Part shown: positions 33,735-45,840 of the stretch, one piece after another | Position numbering within the stretch: the stretch's first letter is position 1 | Layout: every line of letters starts with the position of its first letter | NCBI RefSeq assembly: GCF_027530345.1 | Contig: NZ_JAPZQK010000018.1 | Coordinates: forward strand, 186,001-250,000 | Length of the DNA: 64,000 bases | DNA from: Silanimonas sp. | GTDB lineage: Bacteria > Pseudomonadota > Gammaproteobacteria > Xanthomonadales > Xanthomonadaceae | Direction: 5' to 3' | The notes under the pieces: model-generated | Database searches by the model: none | Told to the model about the DNA's origin: nothing | The model's input: only the letters and a program-made list of their open reading frames with translations | Position numbers and translations under genes: made by a program

Positions 33735-34223
33735 TCAGCGGAAGGCCGAATCGGCGGCACGGCGCTCGGCGATTTCCGCCTCGAACCGGTCGCCGATCGC
33801 CAGCAGTTGGGGTTTCGTCACCACGTTTTCGCCGCGCTTCTCGAAGTGGTATTCGTGGATATGCGTCTCGACGATCGAATCGACCGGGCAGCTCTCCTCG
33901 CAGAAGCCGCAGAAGATGCACTTGAAGAGGTCGATGTCGTAGCGCGTCGTGCGGCGGGTGCCGTCGGCGCGGACGTCGGAGTCGATGGTGATGGCCAGCG
34001 CCGGGCAGACCGCCTCGCAGAGCTTGCAGGCGATGCAGCGCTCTTCGCCATTCGGGTAGCGGCGAAGCGCGTGCAGGCCGCGGAAGCGCGGCGACTGCGG
34101 GAACTTCTCGTACGGGTAGTTGATCGTGTACTTCGGCTTGAACATGTACACGAGGGTCAGCCATAGGCCCTGGAGGAGTTCCAGGAGCAGCAGGCTCTTC
34201 AGGTAGGCGATCGCGCGATTCAT
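33735..34223 (-). CDS. nuoI: NADH-quinone oxidoreductase subunit I
   Basis: 162 aa; two 4Fe-4S motifs [12 protein letters not shown] and [12 protein letters not shown]. Confidence 0.97.
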   Translation of the reverse strand: MNRAIAYLKSLLLLELLQGLWLTLVYMFKPKYTINYPYEKFPQSPRFRGLHALRRYPNGEERCIACKLCEAVCPALAITIDSDVRADGTRRTTRYDIDLFKCIFCGFCEESCPVDSIVETHIHEYHFEKRGENVVTKPQLLAIGDRFEAEIAERRAADSAFR

Positions 34224-34244
34224 GGAGTGGCCTCTGCCCTGCCC

Positions 34245-35312
34245 TTACTGGCCGATCTCGAACCAGCCGGCGTAGGCCATGGCGGCCACGACGAAGGTCC
34301 AGACGATGGTGATGGGAATGAAGACCTTCCAGCCCAGACGCATGATCTGGTCATAGCGGTAGCGCGGGAACGTCGCGCGGAACCACACGAAGCTGAAGGC
34401 GAACAGGAAAGCCTTGATGAACAGCCACCACGGCCCGGCGACGCCGAGGACCGGCACCGATTCCGGGAACGGCGAAAGCCAGCCGCCGAGGAAGAACAGC
34501 GCCGCGAGGAAGCTGATCAGGATCATGTTCGCGTATTCGGCGAGGAAGAAGATCGCGAACGCGGACCCCGAATACTCCACGTGGAAACCGGCCACGATCT
34601 CCGACTCGCCTTCGGCGACGTCGAAGGGCGCGCGGTTGGTTTCGGCCACGCCCGAGATGAAATAGATGACGAACAGCGGAAGCAGCGGCAGCCAGAACCA
34701 CTCGAACAGGCCGGCGTCGCCCTTCTGGGCGTGCACGATCTCGGTGAGGTTCATGGTACCGGCGGCGACCAGCACGCCGACGAGCGCAAAGCCCATCGCA
34801 ATCTCGTAGCTGACGACCTGCGCCGCCGAGCGAAGCGCGCCGAGGAAGGCGTACTTCGAGTTCGAGGCCCAGCCGCCGATGATCACGCCGTAGACGCCCA
34901 TCGACGTGAGCGCGAGCAGCACCAGCAGGCCGGCGTCGACGTCGGCGATGACGAGGCCCTCGCCGAAGGGCATCACCGACCAGGCCGCGAAGGAAGGCGC
35001 CAGCGCAATCAGCGGCGCGAGGCGATGCAGGAAGGCGTTCGCGCTCGAAGGCACGATGCTTTCCTTGAACAGCATCTTGAAGACGTCGGCGAAGGCCTGG
35101 ATGACGCCCAAACCCGGCACCAGCTGGCCGATGAACACCGGCCCGTGGCGCACGTGCATCCAGCCGATGACCTTGCGCTCGAGCAACGTGTAGAACGCCA
35201 CGGCGACGGTCAGCGAGATCATCAGCGGGACGATCTTGACGAGCATCCACGCCACCGAACCGGCGGCGCCGAACTCGAGCAGGAAGTCGCGAAGCGGAGC
35301 GAAGAGTTCCAT
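34245..35312 (-). CDS. nuoH: NADH-quinone oxidoreductase subunit H
   Basis: Start [44 protein letters not shown]. Confidence 0.96.
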   Translation of the reverse strand: MELFAPLRDFLLEFGAAGSVAWMLVKIVPLMISLTVAVAFYTLLERKVIGWMHVRHGPVFIGQLVPGLGVIQAFADVFKMLFKESIVPSSANAFLHRLAPLIALAPSFAAWSVMPFGEGLVIADVDAGLLVLLALTSMGVYGVIIGGWASNSKYAFLGALRSAAQVVSYEIAMGFALVGVLVAAGTMNLTEIVHAQKGDAGLFEWFWLPLLPLFVIYFISGVAETNRAPFDVAEGESEIVAGFHVEYSGSAFAIFFLAEYANMILISFLAALFFLGGWLSPFPESVPVLGVAGPWWLFIKAFLFAFSFVWFRATFPRYRYDQIMRLGWKVFIPITIVWTFVVAAMAYAGWFEIGQ

Positions 35313-37618
35313 CAGGCACCCGCCTTGGTGATCGTCAGCGCACCATGCGCGGCCAGCGGCGCGGTGGCCGGATAGCCCGACTCGACCCACGCCGTGCCCT
35401 TGGCGATGCGAGCGTTCAGGCGGACCGGCAGGGCGGCATGGCCGTTGGCGTCGGCGACCTTGGCGATGGCGCCTTCGGCGAGGCCGAGAGCCGCCGCGTC
35501 CTCGGGATGCAGTTCAACGCCCTGCCCCTTCGTGAGCGGATGATCGTTGAGGGACGTCGAACGACGGAGCTGGGCATCGATGCGGTAGACCGGCGCGGTC
35601 GCGAGCCGTTCGATACCGGAGGCGGACGCAAGCGACGACAACCCGGTTCCCGAGCCAATGGCCTGAGGGGCCATCGATTCGCGCAGCGCGCCGAGGTCCA
35701 TGTGGCCGAAACCAGCAATGCCCATCGAATCACCGAGGGCGCGCAGCACGCGCCAGCCCGGACGGGCCTCACCGCGCGGCTTGCCGCCCGCGCTGGTGAA
35801 GTGCACGCGACCGTCGAGGTTGGTGTAGCTGCCTTCCGTCTCCGCACCGGCAGCGATCGGCAGGATCAGGTCGGCGACCTGCTTCAGCGATTCGCTGGCA
35901 TACACGGAGAACGCGACGACCTTGGCGGCCGACAGGGCCTTGAGCGCGGCCGTCGCATCGGCGAAGTCGTAGGCCGGCTCGACGTTGTAGAGCACGTAGC
36001 CCGCCTTGGCCTTCGCGAGCTGTGCACCGGCGTCATGGCCACCGACCGGCAGCACGCCGTGCTGCGTGAGACCGAGGGCGTTGGCGCCCTGCGGGACGCG
36101 GTTCACCGCGACGCCCGTCGCTTGCGCGATGGCACGCGCCGCTGCACGCAGGTGCGAGGCGTTGGCGTGGGTCTCGGCGATCTCGCCGAGGACGATCGCA
36201 CCGGCCTTGGCGTTCTTCAGGGCTTCGGCAATGCCGGCGAGCGCCGGATCGTCGATGGCCGCCGCGACACCGCCTGGCAGCGATGCACCGAGCTTGGCCG
36301 CGAGGGCCGCGAGCACGCCCGGCAGCTTCGACGGGGCCACGATCGCCTTGCCGGCGAGCGCGTGCGCGACGGGGAAGTCGACGGGGTTGATCGCGAAGAC
36401 CTTGGCGCCCTTCTTGGTCGCCTTCAGCAAGCGCTGGTGCAGCAGGGGCACTTCGTGGCGGAGGTTCGTGCCGACCAGCAGCACCACGTCGGCCTTCTCG
36501 AGGTCGGCGGCGCTGCGGCCAAACGCTTCCGCCACCGGGGCGTCGGCGAAATCGACGAGGGTCAGGCGGTGATCGAGGTGCGTCGTGCCGAGACCCTTCG
36601 CGAGGCGCGCGAGCGACGCGCCTTCCTCGTTCGAGGTGGAGGCATGCACCAGCACGCCGGTGTCGGCGCCGCTGGCCTTGAGCATCGAGGCGGCGAGGCC
36701 GAGCGCCTCGTCCCAGCCGATCGCCTTCCAGCTGCCGTCGGCCTGCTTGGCGAGCGGCGACGTGGCGCGGTCGTCGCTGTACAGGCCCTCATGCGAATAG
36801 CGGTCGCGGTCCGAGAGCCAGCATTCGTTCACCGCTTCGTTCTCGCGCGGGACGATGCGCAGCACTTCGTTGCGGCGGACGTGCAGGAAGAGGTTCGAAC
36901 CCAGCGCATCGTGCAGGCCGATCGACTCGCGAGCCACCAGCTCCCACGGCCGGGCCTTGAAGCGGTAGACCTTGTTGGTCAGCGCGCCGACCGGGCAGAC
37001 GTCGATGACGTTGCCCGACAGCTCGCTCATCAGCGGCTTGCCGTCGTAGGTGCCGATCTGCAGGTTCTCGCCGCGGTACATGCCGCCGAGTTCGTAGGTG
37101 CCGGCGACGTCGGCGGTGAAGCGGACGCAACGCGTGCAGTGGATGCAGCGCGTCATCTCGGTGGCCACCAGCGGGCCCAGGTCCTCGTCGGCGACGACGC
37201 GCTTGCGCTCGGCATAGCGGCTGACCGATCGGCCGTAGCCCATCGAGACATCCTGCAGCTCGCACTCGCCGCCCTGGTCGCAGATCGGGCAATCCAGCGG
37301 GTGGTTGACCAGCAGGAACTCCATGACGTTGCGCTGCGCGTCGAGCGCGCGCTTCGTCTGGGTGGTGACCTTCATGCCTTCCATCACCGGCGTGGCGCAG
37401 GCCGGAGCGGGCTTCGGCATCTTTTCGACGTCGACGAGGCACATGCGGCAGTTGGCAGCGATCGGCAGCTTCTTGTGGTAGCAGAAGCGCGGGATCGCGA
37501 TGCCGGCGTTGTCGGCCGCCTGGATGATCATCGAGCCCTTCGGCGCCTGCATCGGCACGCCGTCGATCTCGATGTTCACCACGTCGATGGCGGGGGCGGT
37601 GGGGGTGGCGGCGCTCAT
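35312..37618 (-). CDS. nuoG: NADH-quinone oxidoreductase subunit G
   Basis: 768 aa from [25 protein letters not shown]-type, [14 protein letters not shown] and [10 protein letters not shown] Fe-S motifs. Confidence 0.95.
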   Translation of the reverse strand: MSAATPTAPAIDVVNIEIDGVPMQAPKGSMIIQAADNAGIAIPRFCYHKKLPIAANCRMCLVDVEKMPKPAPACATPVMEGMKVTTQTKRALDAQRNVMEFLLVNHPLDCPICDQGGECELQDVSMGYGRSVSRYAERKRVVADEDLGPLVATEMTRCIHCTRCVRFTADVAGTYELGGMYRGENLQIGTYDGKPLMSELSGNVIDVCPVGALTNKVYRFKARPWELVARESIGLHDALGSNLFLHVRRNEVLRIVPRENEAVNECWLSDRDRYSHEGLYSDDRATSPLAKQADGSWKAIGWDEALGLAASMLKASGADTGVLVHASTSNEEGASLARLAKGLGTTHLDHRLTLVDFADAPVAEAFGRSAADLEKADVVLLVGTNLRHEVPLLHQRLLKATKKGAKVFAINPVDFPVAHALAGKAIVAPSKLPGVLAALAAKLGASLPGGVAAAIDDPALAGIAEALKNAKAGAIVLGEIAETHANASHLRAAARAIAQATGVAVNRVPQGANALGLTQHGVLPVGGHDAGAQLAKAKAGYVLYNVEPAYDFADATAALKALSAAKVVAFSVYASESLKQVADLILPIAAGAETEGSYTNLDGRVHFTSAGGKPRGEARPGWRVLRALGDSMGIAGFGHMDLGALRESMAPQAIGSGTGLSSLASASGIERLATAPVYRIDAQLRRSTSLNDHPLTKGQGVELHPEDAAALGLAEGAIAKVADANGHAALPVRLNARIAKGTAWVESGYPATAPLAAHGALTITKAGA

Positions 37619-38979
37619 GCGGCCTTCTCCGTGACGACGCCGGCGGCCTGGTCGTCGACCAGGAAACGCTTGTTGACGATGGCGTACTCGAACTCGCTCC
37701 AGAACTGGCGCAGGAAGCCCTGCACCGGCCACGCGGCGGCCTCGCCGAAAGCGCAGATGGTGTGGCCTTCGATCTGGCCGGCGGCGGCCTTCAGCATCTG
37801 CAGGTCGTCCAGCGTCGCCTTGTGTTCGACGATGCGCGTGAGCATGCGGTACATCCAGCCCGTGCCCTCGCGGCAGGGCGTGCACTGCCCGCAGCTCTCC
37901 TTGAAGTAGAAGCGCGCGATGCGATGGCAGGCTCGCACCATGCAGGTGGTGTCGTCCATCACCACGACCGCTCCCGAGCCCAGACCGGAGCCGGCTTTCT
38001 GGATGCTGTCGTAGTCCATGGTGAGGCCGAGCATGACGTCGCCGGGCAGCACCGGCATCGACGAACCGCCCGGGATCACGGCCTTGAGCTTGCGGCCACC
38101 ACGCACACCGCCGGCCATTTCCAGCAGGTCCTTGAAGGGCGTGCCGAGGCGGATCTCGAAATTGCCCGGCTTGGCCACGTGGCCGGAGACCGAGAAGATC
38201 TTCGGGCCGCCGTTGTTCGGCTTGCCGAGGTTGAGGAACCACTCCGCGCCGTTGCGGATGATCGCCGGCACCGAGGCGTAGGTCTCGGTGTTGTTGATCG
38301 TGGTCGGACGGCCGTAGAGGCCGAAGTTGGCCGGGAACGGCGGCTTGTAGCGCGGCTGGCCCTTCTTGCCTTCGAGCGACTCCATCAGCGCGGTTTCTTC
38401 GCCGCAGATGTAGGCGCCGGCGCCCAGCGCCGAGTACATGTCCACGTCGACGCCGCTGCCCTGGATGTTCTTGCCCAGCCAGCCGTTCGCGTAGGCCTCC
38501 TTGAGCGCTTCCTCGAAGTGCTCGAAGGGCTCGTGGTGGAACTCGCCGCGCATGTAGTTGTAGGCGGCCGTCGAACCGGTGGCGTAGCAGGCGATGGCCA
38601 TGCCTTCGATCACCGCGTGCGGGTTGTAGCGCAGGATGTCGCGATCCTTGCAGGTGCCCGGCTCGGATTCATCCGAGTTGCAGAGGATGTACTTCTGCCC
38701 CGGCGCGTTGCGCGGCATGAAGCTCCACTTGAGGCCGGTCGGGAAGCCGGCGCCGCCGCGGCCGCGCAGCGAGCTCTGCTTCACCTGGTCGATGATCTGC
38801 TCGGGCGGGATCTTCTCGGCGAGGATCTTGCGCCAGGCGGCGTAGCCACCCACCTTCAGGTAGTTCTCGTACGACCACGGCTTGTCGAAATGCAGCGTGG
38901 TGTAGACGACCTGGTGCTCCTGCGGCGCGGGGCCGACGGGGCCGGTGGCGTGCGAAGCGTGCGAACCGTGGTGTGCCAT
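37615..38979 (-). CDS. nuoF: NADH-quinone oxidoreductase subunit F
   Basis: Start [41 protein letters not shown]. Confidence 0.97.
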   Translation of the reverse strand: MAHHGSHASHATGPVGPAPQEHQVVYTTLHFDKPWSYENYLKVGGYAAWRKILAEKIPPEQIIDQVKQSSLRGRGGAGFPTGLKWSFMPRNAPGQKYILCNSDESEPGTCKDRDILRYNPHAVIEGMAIACYATGSTAAYNYMRGEFHHEPFEHFEEALKEAYANGWLGKNIQGSGVDVDMYSALGAGAYICGEETALMESLEGKKGQPRYKPPFPANFGLYGRPTTINNTETYASVPAIIRNGAEWFLNLGKPNNGGPKIFSVSGHVAKPGNFEIRLGTPFKDLLEMAGGVRGGRKLKAVIPGGSSMPVLPGDVMLGLTMDYDSIQKAGSGLGSGAVVVMDDTTCMVRACHRIARFYFKESCGQCTPCREGTGWMYRMLTRIVEHKATLDDLQMLKAAAGQIEGHTICAFGEAAAWPVQGFLRQFWSEFEYAIVNKRFLVDDQAAGVVTEKAA

Positions 38980-38987
38980 CTGTGGCC

Positions 38988-39515
38988 TCACTTCAACTCG
39001 TCGAGGATGGCGTCGACCGAGGCCGGCGTCAGCTTCTCGTGGTAATGGCCGTTGACGACCATCATCGGGGCGCCGGCGCAGGCGGCGAGGCATTCCTCTT
39101 CCACCTTCAGCCAGACGCGACCGTCGGCGGTCGACTCGCCGTTCTTGATGCCGAGCTTCTTCTCGCAATGGCGGACGATGTCCTCGCCCCCGTTGAGCCA
39201 GCAGCTGATGTTGGTGCAGACGGCGACGACGTTGCGGCCGACCGGCTCGAGCGCGAACATCGAGTAGAAGCTCGCGACTTCGTAGGCCCAGACCGGCGGG
39301 ATGCCGATGTACTTGGCGACGGCGGCGATGAGCTCGTCGGTCAGGTAGCCTTGGTTCTGCTCCTGCGCGGCAATGAGCGCCTGGATCACCGCGCTGCGGC
39401 GGCGGTCGGCGGGGAAGCGCGCCAGCCACTCCTCGATGCGGGCGCGGGTGGCGTCCGACAGCGCGACCATCGGGTCGACGTGCTGGCAGGCCTCGAAATT
39501 GCCCGTGGCTTTCAT
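38988..39515 (-). CDS. nuoE: NADH-quinone oxidoreductase subunit E
   Basis: Start [25 protein letters not shown] and CLAACAGAP 2Fe-2S motifs. Confidence 0.96.
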   Translation of the reverse strand: MKATGNFEACQHVDPMVALSDATRARIEEWLARFPADRRRSAVIQALIAAQEQNQGYLTDELIAAVAKYIGIPPVWAYEVASFYSMFALEPVGRNVVAVCTNISCWLNGGEDIVRHCEKKLGIKNGESTADGRVWLKVEEECLAACAGAPMMVVNGHYHEKLTPASVDAILDELK

Positions 39516-40768
39516 CGGTCGATCTCTCCGAACACGACGTCGTAGGTGCCGATCATGGCGACGACGTCCGACAGCATGTGGCCCTTGACGATGGCGTCCA
39601 TCGAGCTCAGGTGGGCGAAGCCCGGGGCGCGCAGCTTGAGGCGGAACGGCTTGTTGGCGCCGTCCGAGACGAGGTAGGCGCCGAACTCGCCCTTCGGGGC
39701 CTCGACGGCGGCGTACACCTCGCCCGCGGGCAGCGAATAGCCCTCGGTGAACAGCTTGAAGTGGTGGATGAGGGCTTCCATGTCGCCCTTCATCAGCTCG
39801 CGCTTCGGCGGCGCGACCTTGTAGTTGTCGACCATCACCGGACCGGGGTTGGCGCGCAGCCACGCGACCGCCTGCTTGATGATCCGAGCCGACTGGCGCA
39901 TTTCCTCGACTCGCACCAGGTAGCGGTCGTAGCAGTCGCCGTTGACGCCCACCGGGATGTCGAAATCGACGTCCGCATAGCAGGCGTAGGGCTGCTTCTT
40001 GCGCAGGTCCCAGGCAATGCCCGAGCCGCGAAGCATCGGGCCGGTCATGCCCCAAGCCAGCGCCTGCTCCGGAGTCACGATGCCGATGTTGACGGTGCGC
40101 TGCTTCCAGATGCGGTTGTCGGTGAGCAGGGTCTCGTATTCGTCGACGCGCTTCGGGAAGTCGTCGGCGAAGGCATCGAGGAAATCGAGCATCGAGCCTT
40201 CGCGCCACTCGTTGATGCGCTTGAGCTCCTTGCCCTTGCGCCAAGGCGACTCGGCGTACTTCGGCATCGCGTCCGGCAGGTCGCGGTACACGCCGCCCGG
40301 ACGGTAGTAGGCCGCGTGCATGCGCGCGCCCGACACCGCCTCGTAGCAGTCCATCAGTTCCTCGCGCTCGCGGAAGGCGTAGAGGAACATCGCCATCGCG
40401 CCGAGGTCGAGGCCGTTGGTACCGACCCACATCAAGTGGTTCAGGATGCGGGTGATCTCGTCGAACAGCGTACGGATCATCTTGGCGCGCGGCGTCGGCT
40501 CGATGCCGGCCAAACGCTCGATAGCCATGACGTACGCGTGCTCGTTGCACATCATCGAGACGTAGTCGAGGCGATCCATGTAGCCGATCGACTGGTTGTA
40601 CGGCTTCGATTCGGCGAGCTTCTCGGTGCCGCGATGCAGCAGGCCGATGTGCGGATCGGCGCGGCGGACGGTCTCGCCGTCCATCTCTAGCACGAGGCGG
40701 AGCACGCCGTGGGCCGCCGGATGCTGCGGCCCGAAGTTCATCGTGTAGTTGCGGATTTCCTGGGTCAT
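39512..40768 (-). CDS. nuoD: NADH-quinone oxidoreductase subunit D
   Basis: 418 aa; [19 protein letters not shown]-terminal DVVFGEIDR. Confidence 0.97.
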   Translation of the reverse strand: MTQEIRNYTMNFGPQHPAAHGVLRLVLEMDGETVRRADPHIGLLHRGTEKLAESKPYNQSIGYMDRLDYVSMMCNEHAYVMAIERLAGIEPTPRAKMIRTLFDEITRILNHLMWVGTNGLDLGAMAMFLYAFREREELMDCYEAVSGARMHAAYYRPGGVYRDLPDAMPKYAESPWRKGKELKRINEWREGSMLDFLDAFADDFPKRVDEYETLLTDNRIWKQRTVNIGIVTPEQALAWGMTGPMLRGSGIAWDLRKKQPYACYADVDFDIPVGVNGDCYDRYLVRVEEMRQSARIIKQAVAWLRANPGPVMVDNYKVAPPKRELMKGDMEALIHHFKLFTEGYSLPAGEVYAAVEAPKGEFGAYLVSDGANKPFRLKLRAPGFAHLSSMDAIVKGHMLSDVVAMIGTYDVVFGEIDR

Positions 40769-40771
40769 GGC

Positions 40772-41497
40772 TCAGGCCTTCTTCGCCGCGGCTTCCGACG
40801 CCGCCTGGTGCCAACGCGAGTCCTCGCGCACCACCTTCGGCACGCCCACGCGGGGCTCGACCGACGTGACGGGCTCGTAGACCACGCGCTGCTTCTCGGC
40901 GTCGTAGCGGACTTCGACGTTGCCGATCAGCGGGAAATCCTTGCGGAACGGGTGGCCCACGAAACCGTAGTCGGTGAGGATGCGGCGCAAGTCCGGGTGG
41001 CCTTCGTAGACGATGCCGTAGAGATCGAAAGCTTCGCGCTCGAACCAGTCCAGGCCCGGCCAGACATCAACCAGCGACGGAATGACGGGGAGCGCGTTGT
41101 CGGCGGCAAAGGTGCGCAGGCGCAGGCGCTCGTTGTTGCGGATCGACAGCAGGTGCACGACCGAGGCGAAGCGCTTCGCGGGGCCGACGCCCTGCGGACG
41201 ATTCTCCCAGCGGAAGCGTCCCGGGCCATCGCCCTCGACGCCGCGCGAGAAGCCCTCGCTGCTGACGTCGGTGGTTTCCCACTCGCCTTCGCCGTAGCCG
41301 AGGAAGTCGATGCCCGAGACGTCGACGGCCTGCTCGAAGTGGAATTCCGGCTCGTCGCGCAGCGCGCGGGCGACGTCGACGAAGCAGGAGGGAGCGACTT
41401 CGAGCGTGGTTTCGCCATGCGCTTCGACAATGGCGAGGGCGCGCTCACCGAAGCGGGCGCGGAGACGTTCGGCGAGACGCGGCTTGGCTTCGGCCAT
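40772..41497 (-). CDS. nuoC: NADH-quinone oxidoreductase subunit C
   Basis: 241 aa; [40 protein letters not shown]. Confidence 0.96.
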   Translation of the reverse strand: MAEAKPRLAERLRARFGERALAIVEAHGETTLEVAPSCFVDVARALRDEPEFHFEQAVDVSGIDFLGYGEGEWETTDVSSEGFSRGVEGDGPGRFRWENRPQGVGPAKRFASVVHLLSIRNNERLRLRTFAADNALPVIPSLVDVWPGLDWFEREAFDLYGIVYEGHPDLRRILTDYGFVGHPFRKDFPLIGNVEVRYDAEKQRVVYEPVTSVEPRVGVPKVVREDSRWHQAASEAAAKKA

Positions 41498-41539
41498 GGT
41501 CGAATTCTGCGTGCGTTGCGTTCTGCAGCGGCGCGCGCG

Positions 41540-42084
<545 letters not shown>

Positions 42085-42094
<10 letters not shown>

Positions 42095-42441
42095 TCGAGC
42101 GCCCCCTTCTTCCATTCGTAGATGAAAGCGAACACCAGGATGCCGAGGAAGCCGGCCATGGCCCACAGCGCGGGCTCGCCGATGTCGCGGTAAACGAGCG
42201 CCCACGGAAACACGAAGGCGATTTCGAGATCGAAGACGATGAAGAGGATCGCGACGAGGTAATAGCGCACGTCGAAAGGCATGCGCGCGTCCTCGAAGGC
42301 CTCGAAGCCGCACTCGTAGGGCGAGAGCTTTTCAGCGTCGGGACGCTTGGGGCCGAGCAGCCAGCCGGCGACGAGAAGCACCAAGCCTAGGCCGGTGGAG
42401 ACGATCAGGAACAGCAGGATCGGCAGGTACTCGCCCAGCAT
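42085..42441 (-). CDS. nuoA: NADH-quinone oxidoreductase subunit A
   Basis: 118 aa; [32 protein letters not shown]. Confidence 0.97.
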
Positions 42442-42519
42442 GCAGGCCCTCGGCTAGCGCCCCGGTGGCGCATTGCGACCGCGCCCCGGGCTGGGACGCG
42501 ATACAAGACTTCGATTGTT

Positions 42520-42604
42520 TGGTGCCCAAAGGGGGACTCGAACCCCCACGACCTAAGTCGCTACCACCTCAAGGTAGTGCGTCTACCAATTCCGCCATCT
42601 GGGC
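42520..42604 (-). tRNA. tRNA-Leu (GAG)
   Basis: 85 nt type II tRNA: GCCCAGA...TTTGGGC acceptor, anticodon loop TTGAGGT, GTTCGAG T-loop, encoded CCA. Confidence 0.93.
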
Positions 42605-42656
42605 TTTTAATGCATGCTCCGTACGACTCGCGGAGCGACGAGATTATATCAGGCCA

Positions 42657-43127
42657 TCAGCCGCCTGACTCGCCTTCCGGCGGATTTTCTGCCGTCGGCG
42701 TCGCGGTTTCCGCGGCCGGTGCCGCAACATCAGCCGCGGCGGGTACCGCCGCCTCCGGCGCCGGAGCAACCGGGACCTCGACCGCCGGGGCATCCGCCGA
42801 GACCGGGGCCGGCGCTGCCGCGTCGGCGGCCGGAGCCGCTTCCGCCATCAGGCCAACGTCATCGGTATCCGACGGCATCAGGCGACCGCCGTGCTTGCTG
42901 GCGTACCACGCCATGCCGAGGCTCATTGCGAAGAACACCACGGCCAGCCACTTCGTCGTGCTCGAAAGGAAGTTGGCCGAACCCGAGGCGCCGAACACGG
43001 TCGCCGAGGCACCGGCACCGAAGCCGCTACCCGCTTGGGCGCCGGCACCGCGCTGCATGAGGATCAGCACGACCATCGCGACGGCGACGAGGACGTAGAT
43101 GACGGTGGCGAGAACGATCAGGTTCAT
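42657..43127 (-). CDS. secG: Preprotein translocase subunit SecG
   Basis: 156 aa; MVVLILMQRGAGAQAGSGFGAGASATVFGASGSANFLSSTTKWLAVVFF; Ala/Pro-rich C-terminal tail. Confidence 0.93.
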   Translation of the reverse strand: MNLIVLATVIYVLVAVAMVVLILMQRGAGAQAGSGFGAGASATVFGASGSANFLSSTTKWLAVVFFAMSLGMAWYASKHGGRLMPSDTDDVGLMAEAAPAADAAAPAPVSADAPAVEVPVAPAPEAAVPAAADVAAPAAETATPTAENPPEGESGG

Positions 43128-43138
43128 GTCTTTTCAGT

Positions 43139-43891
43139 TCACCGCGCCGCGGCTGCGACGATGGCGAGGAAGTCGTTGGCGACCAGCGATGCTCCGCCGA
43201 TCAGTCCCCCATCGACGTCGGGCTGCGAGAACAGCTCGGCGGCGTTGGCGGCCTTCACGCTGCCGCCGTAAAGGATCGGGAGCGAGTCGGCGATTGTAGC
43301 ATCGTGCGCTCGAAGTTCGCTACGCAGGAACGCATGCGCCTCCTGCGCCTGCTCCGGCGTGGCGGTGCGGCCCGTACCGATCGCCCAGACCGGCTCGTAC
43401 GCCAGCACGGCGCCGCGGAAGGCCTCGATGCCACCTCGCTTCAGCACGGCAGCCACCTGCCCCGAAAGCGCCCACTCGGTCTGGCCGGCCTCGCGCTGGT
43501 GCAGGCTCTCGCCGACGCACAGCACGGGCACCAGGCCCGCCCGGCGCGCCGCGAGCATTTTTTCGGCGACGAGGTCGCTCGATTCTTCGTGGAACTGGCG
43601 GCGCTCGGAATGGCCGACCAGCACGTGGGTGGCACCGACGTCCCTCAGCATGGCGCCCGAGGTCTCCCCGGTGAACGCGCCCGCTTCGTGGGCATCGAGG
43701 TCTTGCGCGCCGAAACCGATGCCCTGGCCCGCGAAGCCCGCGATGGACTCGGCGAGATAGGCGATCGGCGGCATCACGAGGCATTGCACGCCTTCCGGGC
43801 GCGGCGCGTCGACGATGGCCTGCAGCAGTGCCTTTGCCGAGGCGCGCGTGCCGTTGAGCTTCCAGTTGCCGGCGACGATGCGGGGACGCAT
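43139..43891 (-). CDS. tpiA: Triosephosphate isomerase
   Basis: Start [33 protein letters not shown]. Confidence 0.96.
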   Translation of the reverse strand: MRPRIVAGNWKLNGTRASAKALLQAIVDAPRPEGVQCLVMPPIAYLAESIAGFAGQGIGFGAQDLDAHEAGAFTGETSGAMLRDVGATHVLVGHSERRQFHEESSDLVAEKMLAARRAGLVPVLCVGESLHQREAGQTEWALSGQVAAVLKRGGIEAFRGAVLAYEPVWAIGTGRTATPEQAQEAHAFLRSELRAHDATIADSLPILYGGSVKAANAAELFSQPDVDGGLIGGASLVANDFLAIVAAAAR

Positions 43892-43964
43892 GCGGGCTTG
43901 CTCCAAGGTTCCGAGGCGCGGAAGGATAGCAGGCCGCCCACCCGGGCCTCGATGGATTCCTGAC

Positions 43965-44775
43965 ATGCCCACTCCGCTTCGCACCGACCGCTTCGCCCTC
44001 GTCACCGGCGCCTCCAGCGGCATCGGCGCGGAGATCGCCCGCGAGTACGCGCGGCGCGGCAAACCGCTGGTGCTGGTCGCGCGCCGCGCAGACCGGCTCG
44101 AGGCCCTCGCCGCCCGAACTGCGGCCGCAGGTGCGGGTGGAGGTGATCGCCGCCGACCTCGCCGATCCGGCCGCGCCGGCCCGGCTCGTGGCGGACTGCG
44201 AGGCGCGGGGGCTGCGCGTCGACACGCTGGTGAACAACGCCGGCTTCGGCGTGCCGGGACGCTACCTGGCCAAGGACTGGGCCACCCACCAGGCCTCGCT
44301 GCAGGTGCTGCTGGTGGCGGTCTGCGAACTCTCGCACCGCTTCCTGCCGGCGATGGAGGCCGAGGGGCGCGGGCGCATCCTCAATGTCGCCTCGCTGGCC
44401 GGCCTCGTGCCGCCGACGGGCGGGCACACGCTGTACGGCCCGACCAAGGCCTTCGTCATCCGTTTCAGCGAGACGCTGGCCAAGGAAGTCGGGCCGAAAG
44501 GGGTGAACGTGACCGCGCTGTGCCCCGGAATGACCTACACCGAGTTCCACGACGTCAACGGCATGCGGGCCACGGTATCGAAGCTGCCGAAGGGCATCTG
44601 GCTCGACGCCGCGACCGTGGCGAAGCTCGGCGTGGACGCCGTCGAGTCGGGACGGACGCGGCTCATCACCGGGCGCGCCAACCGCCTTATCGCCGCGCTC
44701 TCGAAGTACCTCCCCGACCGGCTCGCTGGTGCGCTGATCGCCGCGAAGGCCAAGGACTTCCGCGACGAGGGCTGA
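43965..44775 (+). pseudogene. Short-chain dehydrogenase/reductase, interrupted by an apparent +1 frameshift (or sequencing error)
   Basis: N-terminal half [50 protein letters not shown] in frame of 43965; remainder [12 protein letters not shown]...NNAGFGVPG...YGPTKAF...DFRDEG in the next frame; removing one C in CCC at 44113-44115 joins them. Confidence 0.85.
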
Positions 44776-44790
44776 GCCCCGCCGCAAACG

Positions 44791-44817
44791 ACGAAGCCCC
44801 GCAGGGCGGGGCTTCGT
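44791..44817. terminator. Hairpin between convergent SDR and oxygenase genes
   Basis: ACGAAGCCCCGC-agg-GCGGGGCTTCGT perfect 12-bp stem; weak T tract. Confidence 0.6.
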
Positions 44818-44837
44818 GGGCAGGACGGAAGCGGCGA

Positions 44838-45770
44838 TCAGGCCAGCTTGATCTCGCGCAGCCGCTCCATCAGATACCCATGGGCGGTGATCGGCTCGGG
44901 GTAGCGATTGGGGTTGTCCGGCGTGATGCAGCCCGGCAGCGTCTCGATCAGGAAATCCGGGTTCGGATGCAGGAAGAACGGCGTCGAATAGCGCGGCTGG
45001 CGGGAGGCATCGCCCGGCGGGTTGACCACGCGGTGCGTCGTCGACGGATAAACGTGGTTGGTCAGGCGCTGCAGCATGTCGCCGATGTTCACGACGATCG
45101 TGTCGGCTTCCGAGGTGAAAGGCACCCATTTGCCCTTCTGGGAGAGCACTTCAAGGCCCGCGGCGCTGGCGCCGACCAGCAGGGTGATGAGGTTGATGTC
45201 CTCGTGCGCCCCGGCGCGGACGTTGGGGATGTCGTCGGCGGTGATCGGCGGGTAGTGGATCGGGCGAAGGATGCTGTTACCGAAGTTGGTCTTGTCGGCG
45301 AAGAACTGCTCCGGCAGGCCGATGTGCAATGCGAGGGCAGACAGCACGCGCGAACCGAGCTGGTCGAGCGTAGTGAACAGGCCGTAAGCCACTTCCTTGA
45401 ACTCCGGGATCTCGCTCGGCCACAGGTTCGCCGGCATCACCTCGGCGTGCTTCGAGTCGCGCGGGATCTCGCGGCCGACGTGCCAGAACTCCTTGAGGTC
45501 GAAGTGCTTCGCGCCCTTCGCCGTTTCGATACCGAACGGCGTGTAACCGCGCGCACCGCCGCTGCCCGGCACGTGGTACGCCTTCTTGGCGGCTTCGGGA
45601 AGCGCGAAGAAGCGCTGGAACACGTCGTAGGCGCGGTCGATCTGCGCCTGCGGGATGCCGTGGCCGCGGATGCCGCAGAAGCCCCACTCGCGGTAGGCGG
45701 CGCCGAGCTCGGCGACGAAGGCCTCGCGGTCGGTGTCGTAGCGGCGGATGTCGAGGGTGGGGATGGCCAT
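44838..45770 (-). CDS. Isopenicillin N synthase-family 2OG-Fe(II) oxygenase
   Basis: 310 aa; [21 protein letters not shown] (HxD), THRVVNP. Confidence 0.87.
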   Translation of the reverse strand: MAIPTLDIRRYDTDREAFVAELGAAYREWGFCGIRGHGIPQAQIDRAYDVFQRFFALPEAAKKAYHVPGSGGARGYTPFGIETAKGAKHFDLKEFWHVGREIPRDSKHAEVMPANLWPSEIPEFKEVAYGLFTTLDQLGSRVLSALALHIGLPEQFFADKTNFGNSILRPIHYPPITADDIPNVRAGAHEDINLITLLVGASAAGLEVLSQKGKWVPFTSEADTIVVNIGDMLQRLTNHVYPSTTHRVVNPPGDASRQPRYSTPFFLHPNPDFLIETLPGCITPDNPNRYPEPITAHGYLMERLREIKLA

Positions 45771-45807
45771 GGTCGTGGATCGTCTTGGGAATTCGGGGGG
45801 AGATCAT

Positions 45808-45833
45808 CATGCCGACCCTCGCGGGCCGGCATG
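45808..45833. repeat. Hairpin downstream of glmM (REP-like or terminator)
   Basis: CATGCCG-a-CCC-tcgc-GGG-c-CGGCATG imperfect palindrome in the 45771-45840 intergenic. Confidence 0.45.
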
Positions 45834-45840
45834 ACGCGGA

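Noticed and set aside
35345-37909. 854-aa plus-strand ORF opposite nuoG/nuoF
   Set aside because: Antisense shadow ORF; the nuo genes on the minus strand carry unmistakable Fe-S motifs.
44100-44140. Programmed ribosomal frameshift in the SDR gene
   Set aside because: No slippery heptamer, internal SD or pseudoknot evident; a one-base insertion in a C run is simpler.
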